From JAPPFW01 sp965231815 (GTDB taxonomy: Bacteria > Actinomycetota > Acidimicrobiia > Spongiisociales > Spongiisociaceae): DNA of 64,000 bases. Position 1 is the stretch's first letter, and each line of letters begins with the position of its first letter. Below are positions 51,432-60,310 of this stretch, piece after piece. The stretch is taken from contig OZ246890.1 of assembly GCA_965231815.1 (NCBI GenBank), positions 3,596,001 through 3,660,000 on the forward strand. The letters are read 5' to 3'. The position numbers and the translations under genes are program-made. Under the pieces are notes generated by a model, which worked only from the letters and a program-made list of their open reading frames with translations, did not search any database and was not told the origin of the DNA.

Positions 51432-52433
51432 ATGAAGAACCCCGGCCCCCTAACCCTCGAACCCATCCTGGTGCCCAAGCCATGGGGTGGGAAGCGGTTA
51501 CCGAGATCGGGCAAGCTAGCCGACGCGGACCCGGCGACGACCGCACCCTACGGTGAGTCTTGGGAGGTAGCCGACCTCCCGGACCATGCCCTGTCTGCCT
51601 CACCGACGGGCCGTACATTGGTGGCGGGAGGTCCCCACCGCGGCAAGAGCCTCCGCCGCCTTATCGCCGAGTTGGGATCGACACTGCTGGGTTCCGCCTC
51701 ACCCACCCCGGCAGGTGACTTCCCGCTGCTGTTCAAACTGCTCGATACCGCCGAATATCTTTCGATCCAGGTCCATCCCGACCGGCATTTCGCCTCCGAA
51801 CGGAGTGATTGGTTCGCGAAGACCGAGTCGTGGTACGTGCTCGACGCTGAACCGGGGGCGACCATCCTTAAGGGCTTCCGACCTGGTGTTCGGATGGAAG
51901 ATGTTCGGAAGGCGGCCGGAACACCCGCTCTGGTCGGCCTGATGCAGGAGGTCCCCGTCCGGAGAGGTGACTTCCACCACATCCCGGCCGGGACGGTACA
52001 CGCCCTCGGCGCCGGCGTTACCGTTGCCGAAGTCCAGACCCCCTCCGACACCACCTTCCGTCTGTACGACTGGGCCGATGAACACCAACGCCCGATCCGC
52101 GGCCTCCACCTCTCCGACGCCCTCGAAGCCTTGTCCCTCCACGTACCGGATGCTGTATCGCTACCGGCCATGGCCGAGGGCGGGGATCGCCTGCTCGTCC
52201 GCACCCCCTATTACTGGATCCGAGAGCACCGGGCGACAGCGCGGCCCATAATCCTGCAGATGGTTCCCGAGTTGAGGGTACTGACGTTAACCTGCGGTCG
52301 TGCAATGTTGAGTAGCGGCGACGATCACCTGCGGCTTGAACCGTGGTCGACAGTTCTTATGCCTGCACAGACAAGTGAATGCACCGTCGTGCAAGCCATC
52401 GGAACGGCATCGCTTCTTGAGATCGGGTTGTAG
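51432..52433 (+). CDS. manA: Mannose-6-phosphate isomerase (class I)
   Basis: Cupin-fold isomerase of 333 aa interconverting mannose-6-phosphate and fructose-6-phosphate. Start at ATG 51432 (MKNPGPLTLEPILVPKPWGG). Metal ligands: Q and H in LSIQVHPDRHFA, E in the SWYVLDAEPGA region, and H in HHIPAGTVHALG. The catalytic-loop arginine is in FRLYDWAD. Divergent from pepN. The frame runs 22 codons further upstream without similarity. Confidence 0.9.
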   Translation: MKNPGPLTLEPILVPKPWGGKRLPRSGKLADADPATTAPYGESWEVADLPDHALSASPTGRTLVAGGPHRGKSLRRLIAELGSTLLGSASPTPAGDFPLLFKLLDTAEYLSIQVHPDRHFASERSDWFAKTESWYVLDAEPGATILKGFRPGVRMEDVRKAAGTPALVGLMQEVPVRRGDFHHIPAGTVHALGAGVTVAEVQTPSDTTFRLYDWADEHQRPIRGLHLSDALEALSLHVPDAVSLPAMAEGGDRLLVRTPYYWIREHRATARPIILQMVPELRVLTLTCGRAMLSSGDDHLRLEPWSTVLMPAQTSECTVVQAIGTASLLEIGL

Positions 52434-52577
52434 TGCCCCCTGCCGCCGTACGCAGGATCCACAACGTCCGGGCCGTGGGGGAGTCTATATCGCGCTTAAG
52501 ATGTAATTTCGCCGTTACGGCTACCGATACGCAATCCAAGAAGACGATCTTGCCGACGTACATAAGGGAAGCTAACG

Positions 52578-53828
52578 ATGATCACACTCGTTGAGGCTCT
52601 CAACTATCGCTGCCTGAAGTATACTCGACGACCGCTACAGCCATTCCACGTACTGGTCGGCTCGAACGCTTCTGGCAAGACCACCTTCATGAACGTCATA
52701 ACCTTCTTGGGTGACCTACTCCAGTACGGTCTAGACCATGCCATTTCTCGTCAGACTTCCAATCCGCTTGAGCTATTGTTTCAGCATAGCGGTAGCCGAT
52801 TCGAGTTAGCTGTAGAAGCAACAATACCATCTAAATTACGCGAGCTGACCTCGCGTCCACTATTCGACACTATACGTTATGAGGTGGCTCTTGGGTTTGA
52901 CGAGACTTTACGATCATTAGAGTTCAAAGCTGAACGCTTGCTGTTGAAACGGACAGATGATCAACCGACTGCTCAGCAAGCGCTATTCCCAACAACCCGA
53001 CAAGCCCCTAGTTCTCTCGCGATTCCTCGAACAGATACCAAATATATTATCAATAAAGTACCTGAAGGTAATGACAATTACTATAGTGAAGTCTATTCTC
53101 AATCCGGAAAAGGTTGGGCCCCTTCGTTTAAGTTGGGACCCACCAGATCAGCCTTTGGGAATATGCCTGCCGATGACAGATCGTTTCCTGTTGCCTTATG
53201 GTTCCAACAATTCCTAATCGATGGTGTACAAGGACTTACCTTGAACAGTCATCACATTCGAAAGTCTAGCCCACCAAGCAAAGCTAAAGGTCTATCCCTC
53301 GATGGCTCGAATCTACCTTGGGTTATCGATAGGCTCTATCAGGACCAAAGAGAACATCATTCTGCATGGATCCAACACTTGAGAACCGTGCTTCCTGACT
53401 TACATAACATAACTACTATCGAGCGTACGGAGGATCGACATCGATACATGATATATGAATACAACAATGGGCTGGTATTGCCATCTTGGATGGTCTCCGA
53501 TGGAACCTTGAGGCTAACGGCCCTAACCCTTCTAGCTTACGTTCCCAATCTGACCGGGATATTTCTGGTCGAAGAACCCGAGAATGGTATCCATCCGACT
53601 GCGGTAGCAGCCGTGTATGATTCACTTTCGTCATTATACGACGCACAAGTACTTATGGCTTCCCATTCACCCGTAATACTAAGTACTGCTCGAATGAATG
53701 AAGTGCTGTGTTTTGCTAAGGACCCGCAGGGAGCCACTGATATAGTCCTTGGTTCCGAACACCCGGACCTTCGTAACTGGCAAGATGCGGATTTAGGTTT
53801 GCTACTTGCTTCCGGCATACTGGGTTGA
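52578..53828 (+). CDS. AAA family ATPase of a two-gene putative defence module
   Basis: SMC/ABC-like AAA ATPase (416 aa) of the AAA_21/OLD-related group. Walker A is VGSNASGKTTFMN (residues about 27-39), a signature-like SDGTLRLTALTLL precedes Walker B IFLVEEPENGIHP, and the H-loop is LMASHSPVI. The DNA is noticeably AT-richer than its neighbours, which suggests recent transfer. The next gene starts with TTG overlapping this stop (TTGA). AAA ATPases of this kind paired with a small TOPRIM/DUF4276-like partner occur in several antiphage systems, including the MAD3-MAD4 pair of the methylation-associated defence system, which this resembles; the assignment is tentative. Confidence 0.75.
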   Translation: MITLVEALNYRCLKYTRRPLQPFHVLVGSNASGKTTFMNVITFLGDLLQYGLDHAISRQTSNPLELLFQHSGSRFELAVEATIPSKLRELTSRPLFDTIRYEVALGFDETLRSLEFKAERLLLKRTDDQPTAQQALFPTTRQAPSSLAIPRTDTKYIINKVPEGNDNYYSEVYSQSGKGWAPSFKLGPTRSAFGNMPADDRSFPVALWFQQFLIDGVQGLTLNSHHIRKSSPPSKAKGLSLDGSNLPWVIDRLYQDQREHHSAWIQHLRTVLPDLHNITTIERTEDRHRYMIYEYNNGLVLPSWMVSDGTLRLTALTLLAYVPNLTGIFLVEEPENGIHPTAVAAVYDSLSSLYDAQVLMASHSPVILSTARMNEVLCFAKDPQGATDIVLGSEHPDLRNWQDADLGLLLASGILG

Positions 53829-54442
53829 GCGTGAGCGACCTGATAGTTCTAACAGCTGACCTTGACATGAAGAATGCCATCGAGGGTCTGCTAGAAAGGT
53901 TCCACTCCCTAGCCATTCGCAGGATAACTGCCAGAATCGTGCGGCACCCGGGGCGTGATCCGGGATGCGCGTCACATGGAGTCGAGTTTCTGTCACGCTA
54001 TGCCGACCGATACGAGCACGGTCTGCTGGTGTTCGATCATGAAGGAAGCGGGAAAGAACTAGTGGAGCGCAACACGCTCCAACAGGTCCTGAATTCCGAA
54101 TTCGCCAGCACAACTTGGGAGGAACGAGCAAAGGCAATCGTGATCGAACCGGAGTTGGAAGCGTGGGTCTGGAGCGATTCGCCGGAGGTTGACGCCGTTC
54201 TTCGATGGGGGAACCAGGCCACACCGCTCCGGATGTGGCTATCCGACCACGACTGGCTTGGTGAAAGCCAAGCAAAGCCCGACCGGCCGAAAGAAGCTCT
54301 CCAAGCAATTCTACGCCATACGCGAACGCCGCGTAGCGCCTCATTGTATCGGCAACTCGCTGAACGAGTTTCCTTGTCCCGATGCGAAGATCCGGCCTTC
54401 TTGGAATTGAAAGCAGTACTGCAGGAGTGGTTTGGCAAGTGA
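53825..54442 (+). CDS. Partner protein of the AAA ATPase (MAD4/DUF4276-like)
   Basis: Protein of 205 aa beginning at TTG 53825, overlapping the ATPase stop; a GTG two codons later is an alternative. The core looks like a small TOPRIM/DUF4276-type fold: DLIVLTADLDMKNAI at the N-terminus, HGLLVFDHEGSG in the middle with conserved acidic residues, and AIVIEPELEAWVW. I see no transmembrane segment. Acting with the ATPase as a nuclease or nucleic-acid-binding effector is plausible from gene pairing. Confidence in the exact family is limited. Confidence 0.6.
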   Translation: MSVSDLIVLTADLDMKNAIEGLLERFHSLAIRRITARIVRHPGRDPGCASHGVEFLSRYADRYEHGLLVFDHEGSGKELVERNTLQQVLNSEFASTTWEERAKAIVIEPELEAWVWSDSPEVDAVLRWGNQATPLRMWLSDHDWLGESQAKPDRPKEALQAILRHTRTPRSASLYRQLAERVSLSRCEDPAFLELKAVLQEWFGK

Positions 54443-54494
54443 GTTGCTGATCTATACCTGGGGCATGGCACACCAGATCAAGGCTGTGGAAGAT

Positions 54495-55958
54495 CTAAGC
54501 CTGATAGCTGCCTGAAGTGGCGGCGCCTCCGGTTCCGGTCCAATCGGTATGGAAGAACTCTCCACGCGGGCGGTCCACCCGCTCGTAGGTATGAGCCCCG
54601 AAGTAGTCCCGTTGGGCTTGCACGAGGTTGGCGGGGAGGCGTTCGCAACGGTACGCGTCGTAGAACGCCAGCGCAGAAGAGTAGGCGGGTACCGGAATCC
54701 CTTTGCCGACCGCCATGGCCACCACTCGCCGCCAACCGCCCTCCGCCTTGCGAAGCGCGCCGGCAAAGAACTCGTCCAGCAGGAGGCTAGGCAGATCGGG
54801 TCGCCGTTCGAAAGCGCCGGAAATATCGTCCAGGAAAGCAGCCCTGATGATGCAACCCTCCCGCCACAACTGAGCGATCCGCCCGTAGTCGAGGTCCCAT
54901 CCGTACTCCTCGGCTGCCGCTTCGAGGACCATGAACCCCTGGGCGTAGGACACGATCTTCGACGCGTACAGCGCATCGTGTATGTCGTCCACGAAGCCGT
55001 CCCCACCCTGGTAGCCGTCCGAACCACGGGACTGTGGGCCCGGGCCGAGCACGCGGGAGGCCTCCATGCGCTGATCAACCAGCGCCGACACCACCCGGGC
55101 GTACACGGCCTCAGCCACCAGGGTCATCGGATACCCGAGGTCCAGCGAGGAAATCACCGTCCACTTGCCGGTCCCTTTCTGGCCGGCCGCGTCCAGGATA
55201 GATTCCACCGTCGGATCCCCGTGATCGTCGACATGGTCAAGTATGTCAGCGGTTATTTCTATTAGATAGGAGTCGAGCAAGCCCGCATCCCAACGACGGA
55301 AGACCGACGCCATCTCGGGGTATGGCATACCCAACCCGACCCTCATCAGGTGGTACGCCTCGGCTATCACCTGCATGTCCCCGTATTCGATTCCGTTATG
55401 GACCATCTTCGTATAGTGACCGGCGCCACCCGAACCTACCCAGTCGCAGCAGGGGGTTCCGTCAGCCACCTGGGCCGCAATGGCCTGCAGGATTCCCTGC
55501 ACCTGGGACCAGGCGGACGGTTCCCCGCCCGGCATGATCGACGGCCCGTGACGAGCCCCTTCCTCACCCCCGGATATCCCGGCGCCTATAAACCTCAGGC
55601 CCCGCTCTCCCAGTTGCGCGGTTCGCCTAGCCGAGTCCTCGAAATGGGAATTGCCCCCATCAATGATTATGTCCCCCGCTTCCAGAAAGGGAACCAACTG
55701 CCCGATAGTGGCGTCTACCGGCCGCCCGGCCTTAACCATCAGCATGACCTTGCGAGGCGACCGGAGCTTGGCCACGAACTCCTCGATTCCATAGGTACCG
55801 ATCACCTTGGTTCCGCGAGCCGGCCCGGCCATGAACTCGGTGGTTCGAGCCGCGGTCCGGTTGAACACGGCAACCGTGTAACCGTGGTCGTCCATGTTCA
55901 ATACCAGGTTCTGGCCCATCACGGCCAGACCTATCAATCCGATATCAGCAGTGGTCAA
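54495..55958 (-). CDS. gnd: 6-phosphogluconate dehydrogenase (decarboxylating)
   Basis: Pentose-phosphate pathway enzyme (487 aa, the long dimeric type) oxidising 6-phosphogluconate to ribulose-5-phosphate. TTG start with GGAG 5 nt upstream. NADP fold IGLIGLAVMGQNLVLNMDDH, FNRT, then IIDGGNSHFEDSARR, GAGISGGEEGARHGPSIMPG and the catalytic lysine in GGAGHYTKMVHNGIEYGDMQ. The C-terminal FFHTDWTG region that closes the partner's active site is complete. Next to polyphosphate glucokinase, whose product feeds this pathway. Confidence 0.95.
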   Translation of the reverse strand: MTTADIGLIGLAVMGQNLVLNMDDHGYTVAVFNRTAARTTEFMAGPARGTKVIGTYGIEEFVAKLRSPRKVMLMVKAGRPVDATIGQLVPFLEAGDIIIDGGNSHFEDSARRTAQLGERGLRFIGAGISGGEEGARHGPSIMPGGEPSAWSQVQGILQAIAAQVADGTPCCDWVGSGGAGHYTKMVHNGIEYGDMQVIAEAYHLMRVGLGMPYPEMASVFRRWDAGLLDSYLIEITADILDHVDDHGDPTVESILDAAGQKGTGKWTVISSLDLGYPMTLVAEAVYARVVSALVDQRMEASRVLGPGPQSRGSDGYQGGDGFVDDIHDALYASKIVSYAQGFMVLEAAAEEYGWDLDYGRIAQLWREGCIIRAAFLDDISGAFERRPDLPSLLLDEFFAGALRKAEGGWRRVVAMAVGKGIPVPAYSSALAFYDAYRCERLPANLVQAQRDYFGAHTYERVDRPRGEFFHTDWTGTGGAATSGSYQA

Positions 55959-56100
55959 GGTGGCTCCATGTTAGCGGCTGGGGAATCCGGTGGGTCGCCG
56001 AGTCCGGTCACTCCGCCTCCAACAGGTATCGAAGCAGGACCAGAGCCCACCCCGGCACCCGGCGACTGCATCCCGACAAGAAGGGCTAAAGTTCATCAAG

Positions 56101-56838
56101 ATGACTACTCGGCTGGGGATCGACATCGGCGGAAGTGGGATGAAGGGTGCCCCGGTGGATCTGGATTCGGGAGTCTTCTCCCGCAAGAGGGTCCGTTTCA
56201 AGACCCCTCAACCATCGAATCCGGAGGCGGTCTCGATGACCCTTCGCCGCCTGGTGGAGTCATTTCCCGAGGTGACCGGGCCCATCGGTTGTGCGTTTCC
56301 CGCCATTGTGATCGACGGCCGGACTCTTTCGGCAGCCAACCTCGATAACGACTGGATAGGCGCCGATGCGGCTTCCATTTTCTCGGACGAATGCAACCGC
56401 CCGGTCTCGGTGATAAACGACGCCGACGCCGCCGGTTTGGCCGAGGCTCGTTTTGGAGCGGCCGCTAACCGGATGGGGGTGGTGATAGTCCTCACCCTGG
56501 GAACCGGCATCGGCTCCGCATTGCTCCACAATGGTCGGCTGGTACCTAACACCGAACTCGGTCACCTGCACCTAGCAGGGCAGGTGGTCGAAAACACCGC
56601 CTCGAACCGGGTAAGAAAGGCGGAGAAGCTCTCCTTCGAGGAGTGGGCGGAACGCCTGAACGAATACATCGCCCACCTCGACCGCGTGTTCTCCCCCGAT
56701 CTAGTGGTCATCGGAGGAGGGATCTCGAAACGATTCTCCAAGTTCGGCCCTCTCTTGCGAGCCCGGGCGGAGGTCGTTCCGGCAATGCTGCGCAACGACG
56801 CGGGGATCGTGGGGGCTGCCCTGTCTGTCGGACCTTGA
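56101..56838 (+). CDS. ppgK: Polyphosphate glucokinase
   Basis: ROK-family kinase (245 aa) phosphorylating glucose with polyphosphate (and often ATP). Start at ATG 56101 (MTTRLGIDIGGSGMKGAPVD). Phosphate loop LTLGTGIGSALLHNGRL, the NTELGHLHLAG segment in place of the ROK zinc site, and NRVRKAEKLSFEEWAERLNE, which is typical of PPGK. GGGISKRFSKFGP ends the fold. Polyphosphate glucokinases are characteristic of actinobacteria. The open frame extends upstream but without similarity. Confidence 0.93.
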   Translation: MTTRLGIDIGGSGMKGAPVDLDSGVFSRKRVRFKTPQPSNPEAVSMTLRRLVESFPEVTGPIGCAFPAIVIDGRTLSAANLDNDWIGADAASIFSDECNRPVSVINDADAAGLAEARFGAAANRMGVVIVLTLGTGIGSALLHNGRLVPNTELGHLHLAGQVVENTASNRVRKAEKLSFEEWAERLNEYIAHLDRVFSPDLVVIGGGISKRFSKFGPLLRARAEVVPAMLRNDAGIVGAALSVGP

Positions 56839-56865
56839 GCAGTCGACCTGTTGCAGAAACTAGGT

Positions 56866-58209
56866 TCAGACCAGCCCCGACTCGTCGGCCGCCCGAGTAA
56901 CCAGGAAGCTCCGGTAGCGGTTCACCTGGCCCTTCGGAAGGCGAACGTCGACCAGCGTTCCTTCGGCGCCGTACTGCTGGGATAGCACCTCACCTTCGCG
57001 GCGGAGCCGCCCCACCTCCTGGCCTTCCTCGTACGGAACCATCAGCGTCACCTGTTGGGTACCCTCGGCGAGTAGCTGCGCCAATCGCTCCGAGAATCGA
57101 TCCAACCCGAAGCCATCCACAGACGAAACGGTCACCGCATGTGGGTACAGTTCTTGCAGGCGTACCAGAGTGACACGGTCCGCCAAGTCAGCCTTGTTAA
57201 GAACGAGCATCTCGGGAACGTGGCCGGAGCCGATCGAGCGGATGACTTCTCGCACCGCCGCCATCCGCTCCGGAGCGGATGGCTCGGAAGCGTCCACAAC
57301 GTGGATTAGGAGATCGGCCTCCACCGTCTCCTGCAAGGTGGAGCGGAAGGCCTCGACCAACTGGTGGGGGAGCCGTCGGACGAAACCCACCGTGTCCGAC
57401 AGCAACAGGAACCTTCCGTTAGGCAGCTTGAAGCGTCGGGTTGTCGAGTCGAGGGTTGAGAATAGGCGATCCTCCGTCAACACATCCGCGCCGGTGAGTG
57501 CGTTCATAAGCGTCGACTTACCGGCGTTTGTATAGCCGACCAGCGAAACGAGAGGCGCCGAGGAAACATTCCTCGATTTTCGTTGTCCCTGCCGTGCTTG
57601 GTGGACTTCCCCCAAGCGGCGTTCAACATAGGAAATCCGTCGACTGATCCGCCTCCGGTCCGTCTCCAGCTTTGTTTCGCCCGGCCCCCTGGTTCCGATC
57701 CCGCCGCCTAACCGGCTCAACTCGACGCCCCGGCCCCGCAAGCGAGGCAGGTGATAGCGAAGCAGGGCTAACTCCACCTGCAACATCCCTTCCCGGCTGG
57801 TGGCGTGCTGAGCAAAGATATCCAAGATCAGCGCCACTCGATCGACCACGTCGCACCCCAGCTTCTCCTGAAGGTTGCGCTGCTGGCCGGGAGTGAGGTC
57901 GTTGTCGAACACCACCACATCAACATCAAGCCTTTCCACATCATCAAGTAGATCCTCGACCTGGCCGGAACCGACAAACGTGGCCGGGTTCGGCCGCCGT
58001 CGCTTGAACTTGACCGTCTCGACCGGAGTGGACCCCGCGGTGTCGGTAAGCAGCCGGAGCTCGTCGAGCGAACGATCCGGATCGTCAATCCCCGAACCGT
58101 CAAAGTCAAGGCCGACTAGGAGGGCCTTCTGGCGATCTACCTCAAGGTCGGTGACCGTAGCGGTGAGCCGACGACTACTTCGTCCCTCGGTCGTCAAGCG
58201 ACTCTCCAC
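56866..58209 (-). CDS. hflX: Ribosome-associated GTPase HflX
   Basis: GTPase of 447 aa that splits or rescues stalled ribosomes. N-terminal HflX domain (ALLVGLDFDGSGIDDPDRSL to DLTPGQQRNLQEKLGCDVVD), then the glycine-rich GRGVELSRLGGGIGTRGPGE, and the G domain: G1 GYTNAGKSTLMNAL, G3 DTVGFVRRLP, G4 NKADL. GTG start. Converges on ppgK and lies 72 bp after the GroES-like gene on the same strand. Confidence 0.94.
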   Translation of the reverse strand: MESRLTTEGRSSRRLTATVTDLEVDRQKALLVGLDFDGSGIDDPDRSLDELRLLTDTAGSTPVETVKFKRRRPNPATFVGSGQVEDLLDDVERLDVDVVVFDNDLTPGQQRNLQEKLGCDVVDRVALILDIFAQHATSREGMLQVELALLRYHLPRLRGRGVELSRLGGGIGTRGPGETKLETDRRRISRRISYVERRLGEVHQARQGQRKSRNVSSAPLVSLVGYTNAGKSTLMNALTGADVLTEDRLFSTLDSTTRRFKLPNGRFLLLSDTVGFVRRLPHQLVEAFRSTLQETVEADLLIHVVDASEPSAPERMAAVREVIRSIGSGHVPEMLVLNKADLADRVTLVRLQELYPHAVTVSSVDGFGLDRFSERLAQLLAEGTQQVTLMVPYEEGQEVGRLRREGEVLSQQYGAEGTLVDVRLPKGQVNRYRSFLVTRAADESGLV

Positions 58210-58281
58210 TCGCCGGGGGCGGCAAGCTTCCGGCCACTTGCCACCACTAGCACCGAATGGAGCGCGATCAGAGTTCTGCCC

Positions 58282-58590
58282 TCATAGGTAGGAACTCTCC
58301 CCGGCGGGCGAGTCCTCCTGCTCCTCTGCGATGATCTGGGACTCACGAACGGCAACCGCCAGCTGGTTGTTCTCCGGCCACAGGAAGCGCCAAGCACCGG
58401 TGGGAACCGCCCAGAACCGCAGACCGGTGCGGATGTCCACCAGGGACAACGCGTCGCTGGTGGATTCGGTGCCCGCCGGTACCAGCAGTCCTGATCGGGT
58501 CGCCGATTGTTCCATAAGGTGCCCGACCCGCCAGCCCGGCAGGATGCGGTAACCGTTCGAATCGTGTTGCGTGATGTTGTTGGAGGCCAT
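58282..58590 (-). CDS. GroES-like small protein
   Basis: Protein of about 102 aa (ATG 58590; a GTG two codons upstream is possible). It resembles a divergent GroES/chaperonin-10 fold: RILPGWRVGHLMEQSATRSG and LLVPAG match the start of Cpn10 with its mobile loop, and LAVAVRESQIIAEEQED matches the end. It is unlikely to be the housekeeping GroES because the groES barrel core is poorly conserved (tryptophan-rich GAWRFLWPENN). Function unknown. Confidence 0.65.
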   Translation of the reverse strand: MASNNITQHDSNGYRILPGWRVGHLMEQSATRSGLLVPAGTESTSDALSLVDIRTGLRFWAVPTGAWRFLWPENNQLAVAVRESQIIAEEQEDSPAGESSYL

Positions 58591-58703
58591 ACTCACCTGA
58601 TCGGGTCACGCGAGGGTAGTAGTGTCAGCAGCCCAACTCATAAGGGGCGCCCGACCAGCCGCAATAGAAACGCCGGTCGTCCGGGACGGGTATCCTCTGT
58701 CAT

Positions 58704-58798
58704 GGAGGCGACCGAGCGCCTGGTGGGCTCCCTGGTCTTCAAAACCAGTGGGGGTACGAGAGTGCCCCGGCGGGTTCGATTCCCGTCCGCCTCCGCCA
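58704..58798 (+). tRNA. selC: tRNA-Sec (anticodon TCA)
   Basis: A 95-nt tRNA gene with encoded CCA. Acceptor GGAGGCG pairs with CGCCTCC (an A-C pair at position 8); anticodon stem CTGGT/ACCAG closes the loop CTTCAAA with TCA at 58739-58741. The D arm is long with a minimal TGGT loop, and the variable arm is a 7-bp hairpin (GGGGTAC/GTGCCCC). These are hallmarks of selenocysteine tRNA. TATCCT at 58691-58696 is a well-placed -10 element. It implies that this organism decodes UGA as selenocysteine. Confidence 0.93.
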
Positions 58799-58847
58799 CT
58801 GCTGTGCACTGTTATAAAGGAATCGGTGACGAACCCTGGGTTTGTAG

Positions 58848-59210
58848 CGGAGAGCGCTGGCATTCGTCGCCAGGCGAAGCCGGGTCGCGTGCAACAAGCT
58901 GGATCTTCTGCGAGCCGAACCGGTAGCCGACATCAAACGCGCCGCCGCGGAACGTGACCGTATCGCTGGAGGACGGCTGATCGTCACCCTCGACACCGCC
59001 GCAGCCTCGGACTCCAACACACCCCGGCCGATGATCGTCACCGACGCGAACAAACTCAAAGACCTCTACCTAGCCTCCGGCGCCGTCTACGAAGGCGACA
59101 ACAAGACAGTGCTACCCCCACCCGACAGCTACACACCACCCTCCACCACCATCGTCACGTCCTCCACCTCGGAAACGACCATCGCGACAGCTCGGGCTGC
59201 TCAACAGTAG
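58848..59210 (+). pseudogene. Coding-like fragment without a start codon, after tRNA-Sec
   Basis: An open frame of 120 codons begins after a TAG (58845) and ends with TAG at 59208. Codon use is strongly GC-ending, like real genes here, and the text looks like protein: ADIKRAAAERDRIAGGRLIV, MIVTDANKLKDLYLASGAVY, then a Pro/Ser/Thr-rich tail. There is no ATG, GTG or TTG in the first 60 codons; the first ATG is at 59031. I take it as the 3' part of a gene whose 5' end was lost, perhaps by an integration event at tRNA-Sec. A 60-codon gene from 59031 is possible. Confidence 0.45.
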
Positions 59211-59229
59211 GATCCGCTACCGTGAACCC

Positions 59230-59634
59230 ATGACCGACATGCTCTCCGATAATCACTCACTTGTACTGAGCGGCCTGGTAGCTCGACCGGAACGCTACAC
59301 CGCGGAGCAACTCCGGGCCTCGGGACGACCCGCAGACGATTCTGATCCGGTAGTAGTCCCCCTCAAACCGCTGCTGGAGGAGGCCCTTCCAGACCGCAGA
59401 GCCACCCACGTCACCGCAGCCAGCGTCGACGGAACCTACACCGCATCTATCCCGCTCCATGAAGCTCTCTTGAAGGGCGAGCTACATGTGGATGCACCAG
59501 GTGGGCAGCCGGACCCAATCCGCCTCTTGGTGCCCGGCGGCATGACCCTTTGCTGGAACGTAAAGGGACTGGGTCGGCTGAAGGTCACGGAGGGACCCGA
59601 ACCGGACAGCCTCCCGGAGGTACTCACCCACTGA
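59230..59634 (+). CDS. Small protein resembling a sulfite-oxidase-type molybdopterin domain
   Basis: Protein of 134 aa. The order of motifs (LVLSGLVARPERYTAEQLRA, a central ATHVTAASVDGTYTASIPLH, then PIRLLVPGGMTLCWNVKGLG and LKVTEGPEP) follows the C-terminal part of the oxidoreductase molybdopterin-binding fold. The cofactor-ligand cysteine of true sulfite oxidases is not in place, so catalysis is doubtful. The stop overlaps the next ATG by one base. Confidence 0.6.
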   Translation: MTDMLSDNHSLVLSGLVARPERYTAEQLRASGRPADDSDPVVVPLKPLLEEALPDRRATHVTAASVDGTYTASIPLHEALLKGELHVDAPGGQPDPIRLLVPGGMTLCWNVKGLGRLKVTEGPEPDSLPEVLTH

Positions 59635-60266
59635 TGAACGGGAACGAAGGGCTGGCTTTCGCCCGCCTGTTCTCGCAACGACGGAAAGATCTCGACCTTT
59701 CCGTAGTCGATCTAGCGACCAGAACCGGTCGTCCGATCGAAGTGGTCGTGGCATGGGAGCGAGGTGACGCAGTTCCCGACCCGGATGAGATATCCAGACT
59801 CGCTGAGATCCTGAGGTTGCCCAAGCCCCTCATGTTGGAAGCGGTTCGTAGGGTTGGCGCGCACCGGCAGGATACTTCCGCTTTCGATCCGCCTACCGAG
59901 GACGGACCTTCAAGCATCGAAGCACCTCCGATGACGGAGGAGACAACGCTCGACGGTGTGAACCCCGGAGCATCCGACCATGACTCCGCGGGTATCGGCC
60001 GCAAGATCTTCACCGTGATACTTGACTCTGTAAGCAACCTGTTCACCGAACTTCGGCAGTCCATGGGGAGACGGCGCAGAACAGCCCGGCTACAAACCAC
60101 CCAGCCCTCATATATGGAGGACCCCCAACAGATAGTCACCTACCGGCTACGGATGGTATTCACGGTAGCCGGAATCATCGTGCTGGCCCTGATACTGCGT
60201 TGGTCGATAACCGGACTCAGCGCCGCCGTAACTGATCTGTGGACCGCTCTGACCGGTGCCCTGTAG
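59634..60266 (+). CDS. XRE-type HTH protein with C-terminal membrane helix
   Basis: Protein of 210 aa from the ATG at 59634, which shares a base with the preceding stop. Residues about 8-65 form an XRE/Cro-type helix-turn-helix (FARLFSQRRKDLDLSVVDLA, then VVVAWERGDAVPDPDEISRL). A polar linker follows, then an arginine-rich stretch (MGRRRRTARL) and one membrane helix (MVFTVAGIIVLALILRW). This resembles the layout of RodZ-like or membrane-anchored regulators. It may control envelope or local genes. Function unproven. Confidence 0.7.
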   Translation: MNGNEGLAFARLFSQRRKDLDLSVVDLATRTGRPIEVVVAWERGDAVPDPDEISRLAEILRLPKPLMLEAVRRVGAHRQDTSAFDPPTEDGPSSIEAPPMTEETTLDGVNPGASDHDSAGIGRKIFTVILDSVSNLFTELRQSMGRRRRTARLQTTQPSYMEDPQQIVTYRLRMVFTVAGIIVLALILRWSITGLSAAVTDLWTALTGAL

Positions 60267-60310
60267 GCACGTTCGGGTTTCAAACTCGTCGATCCTCGGC
60301 TAGAGTTCCT

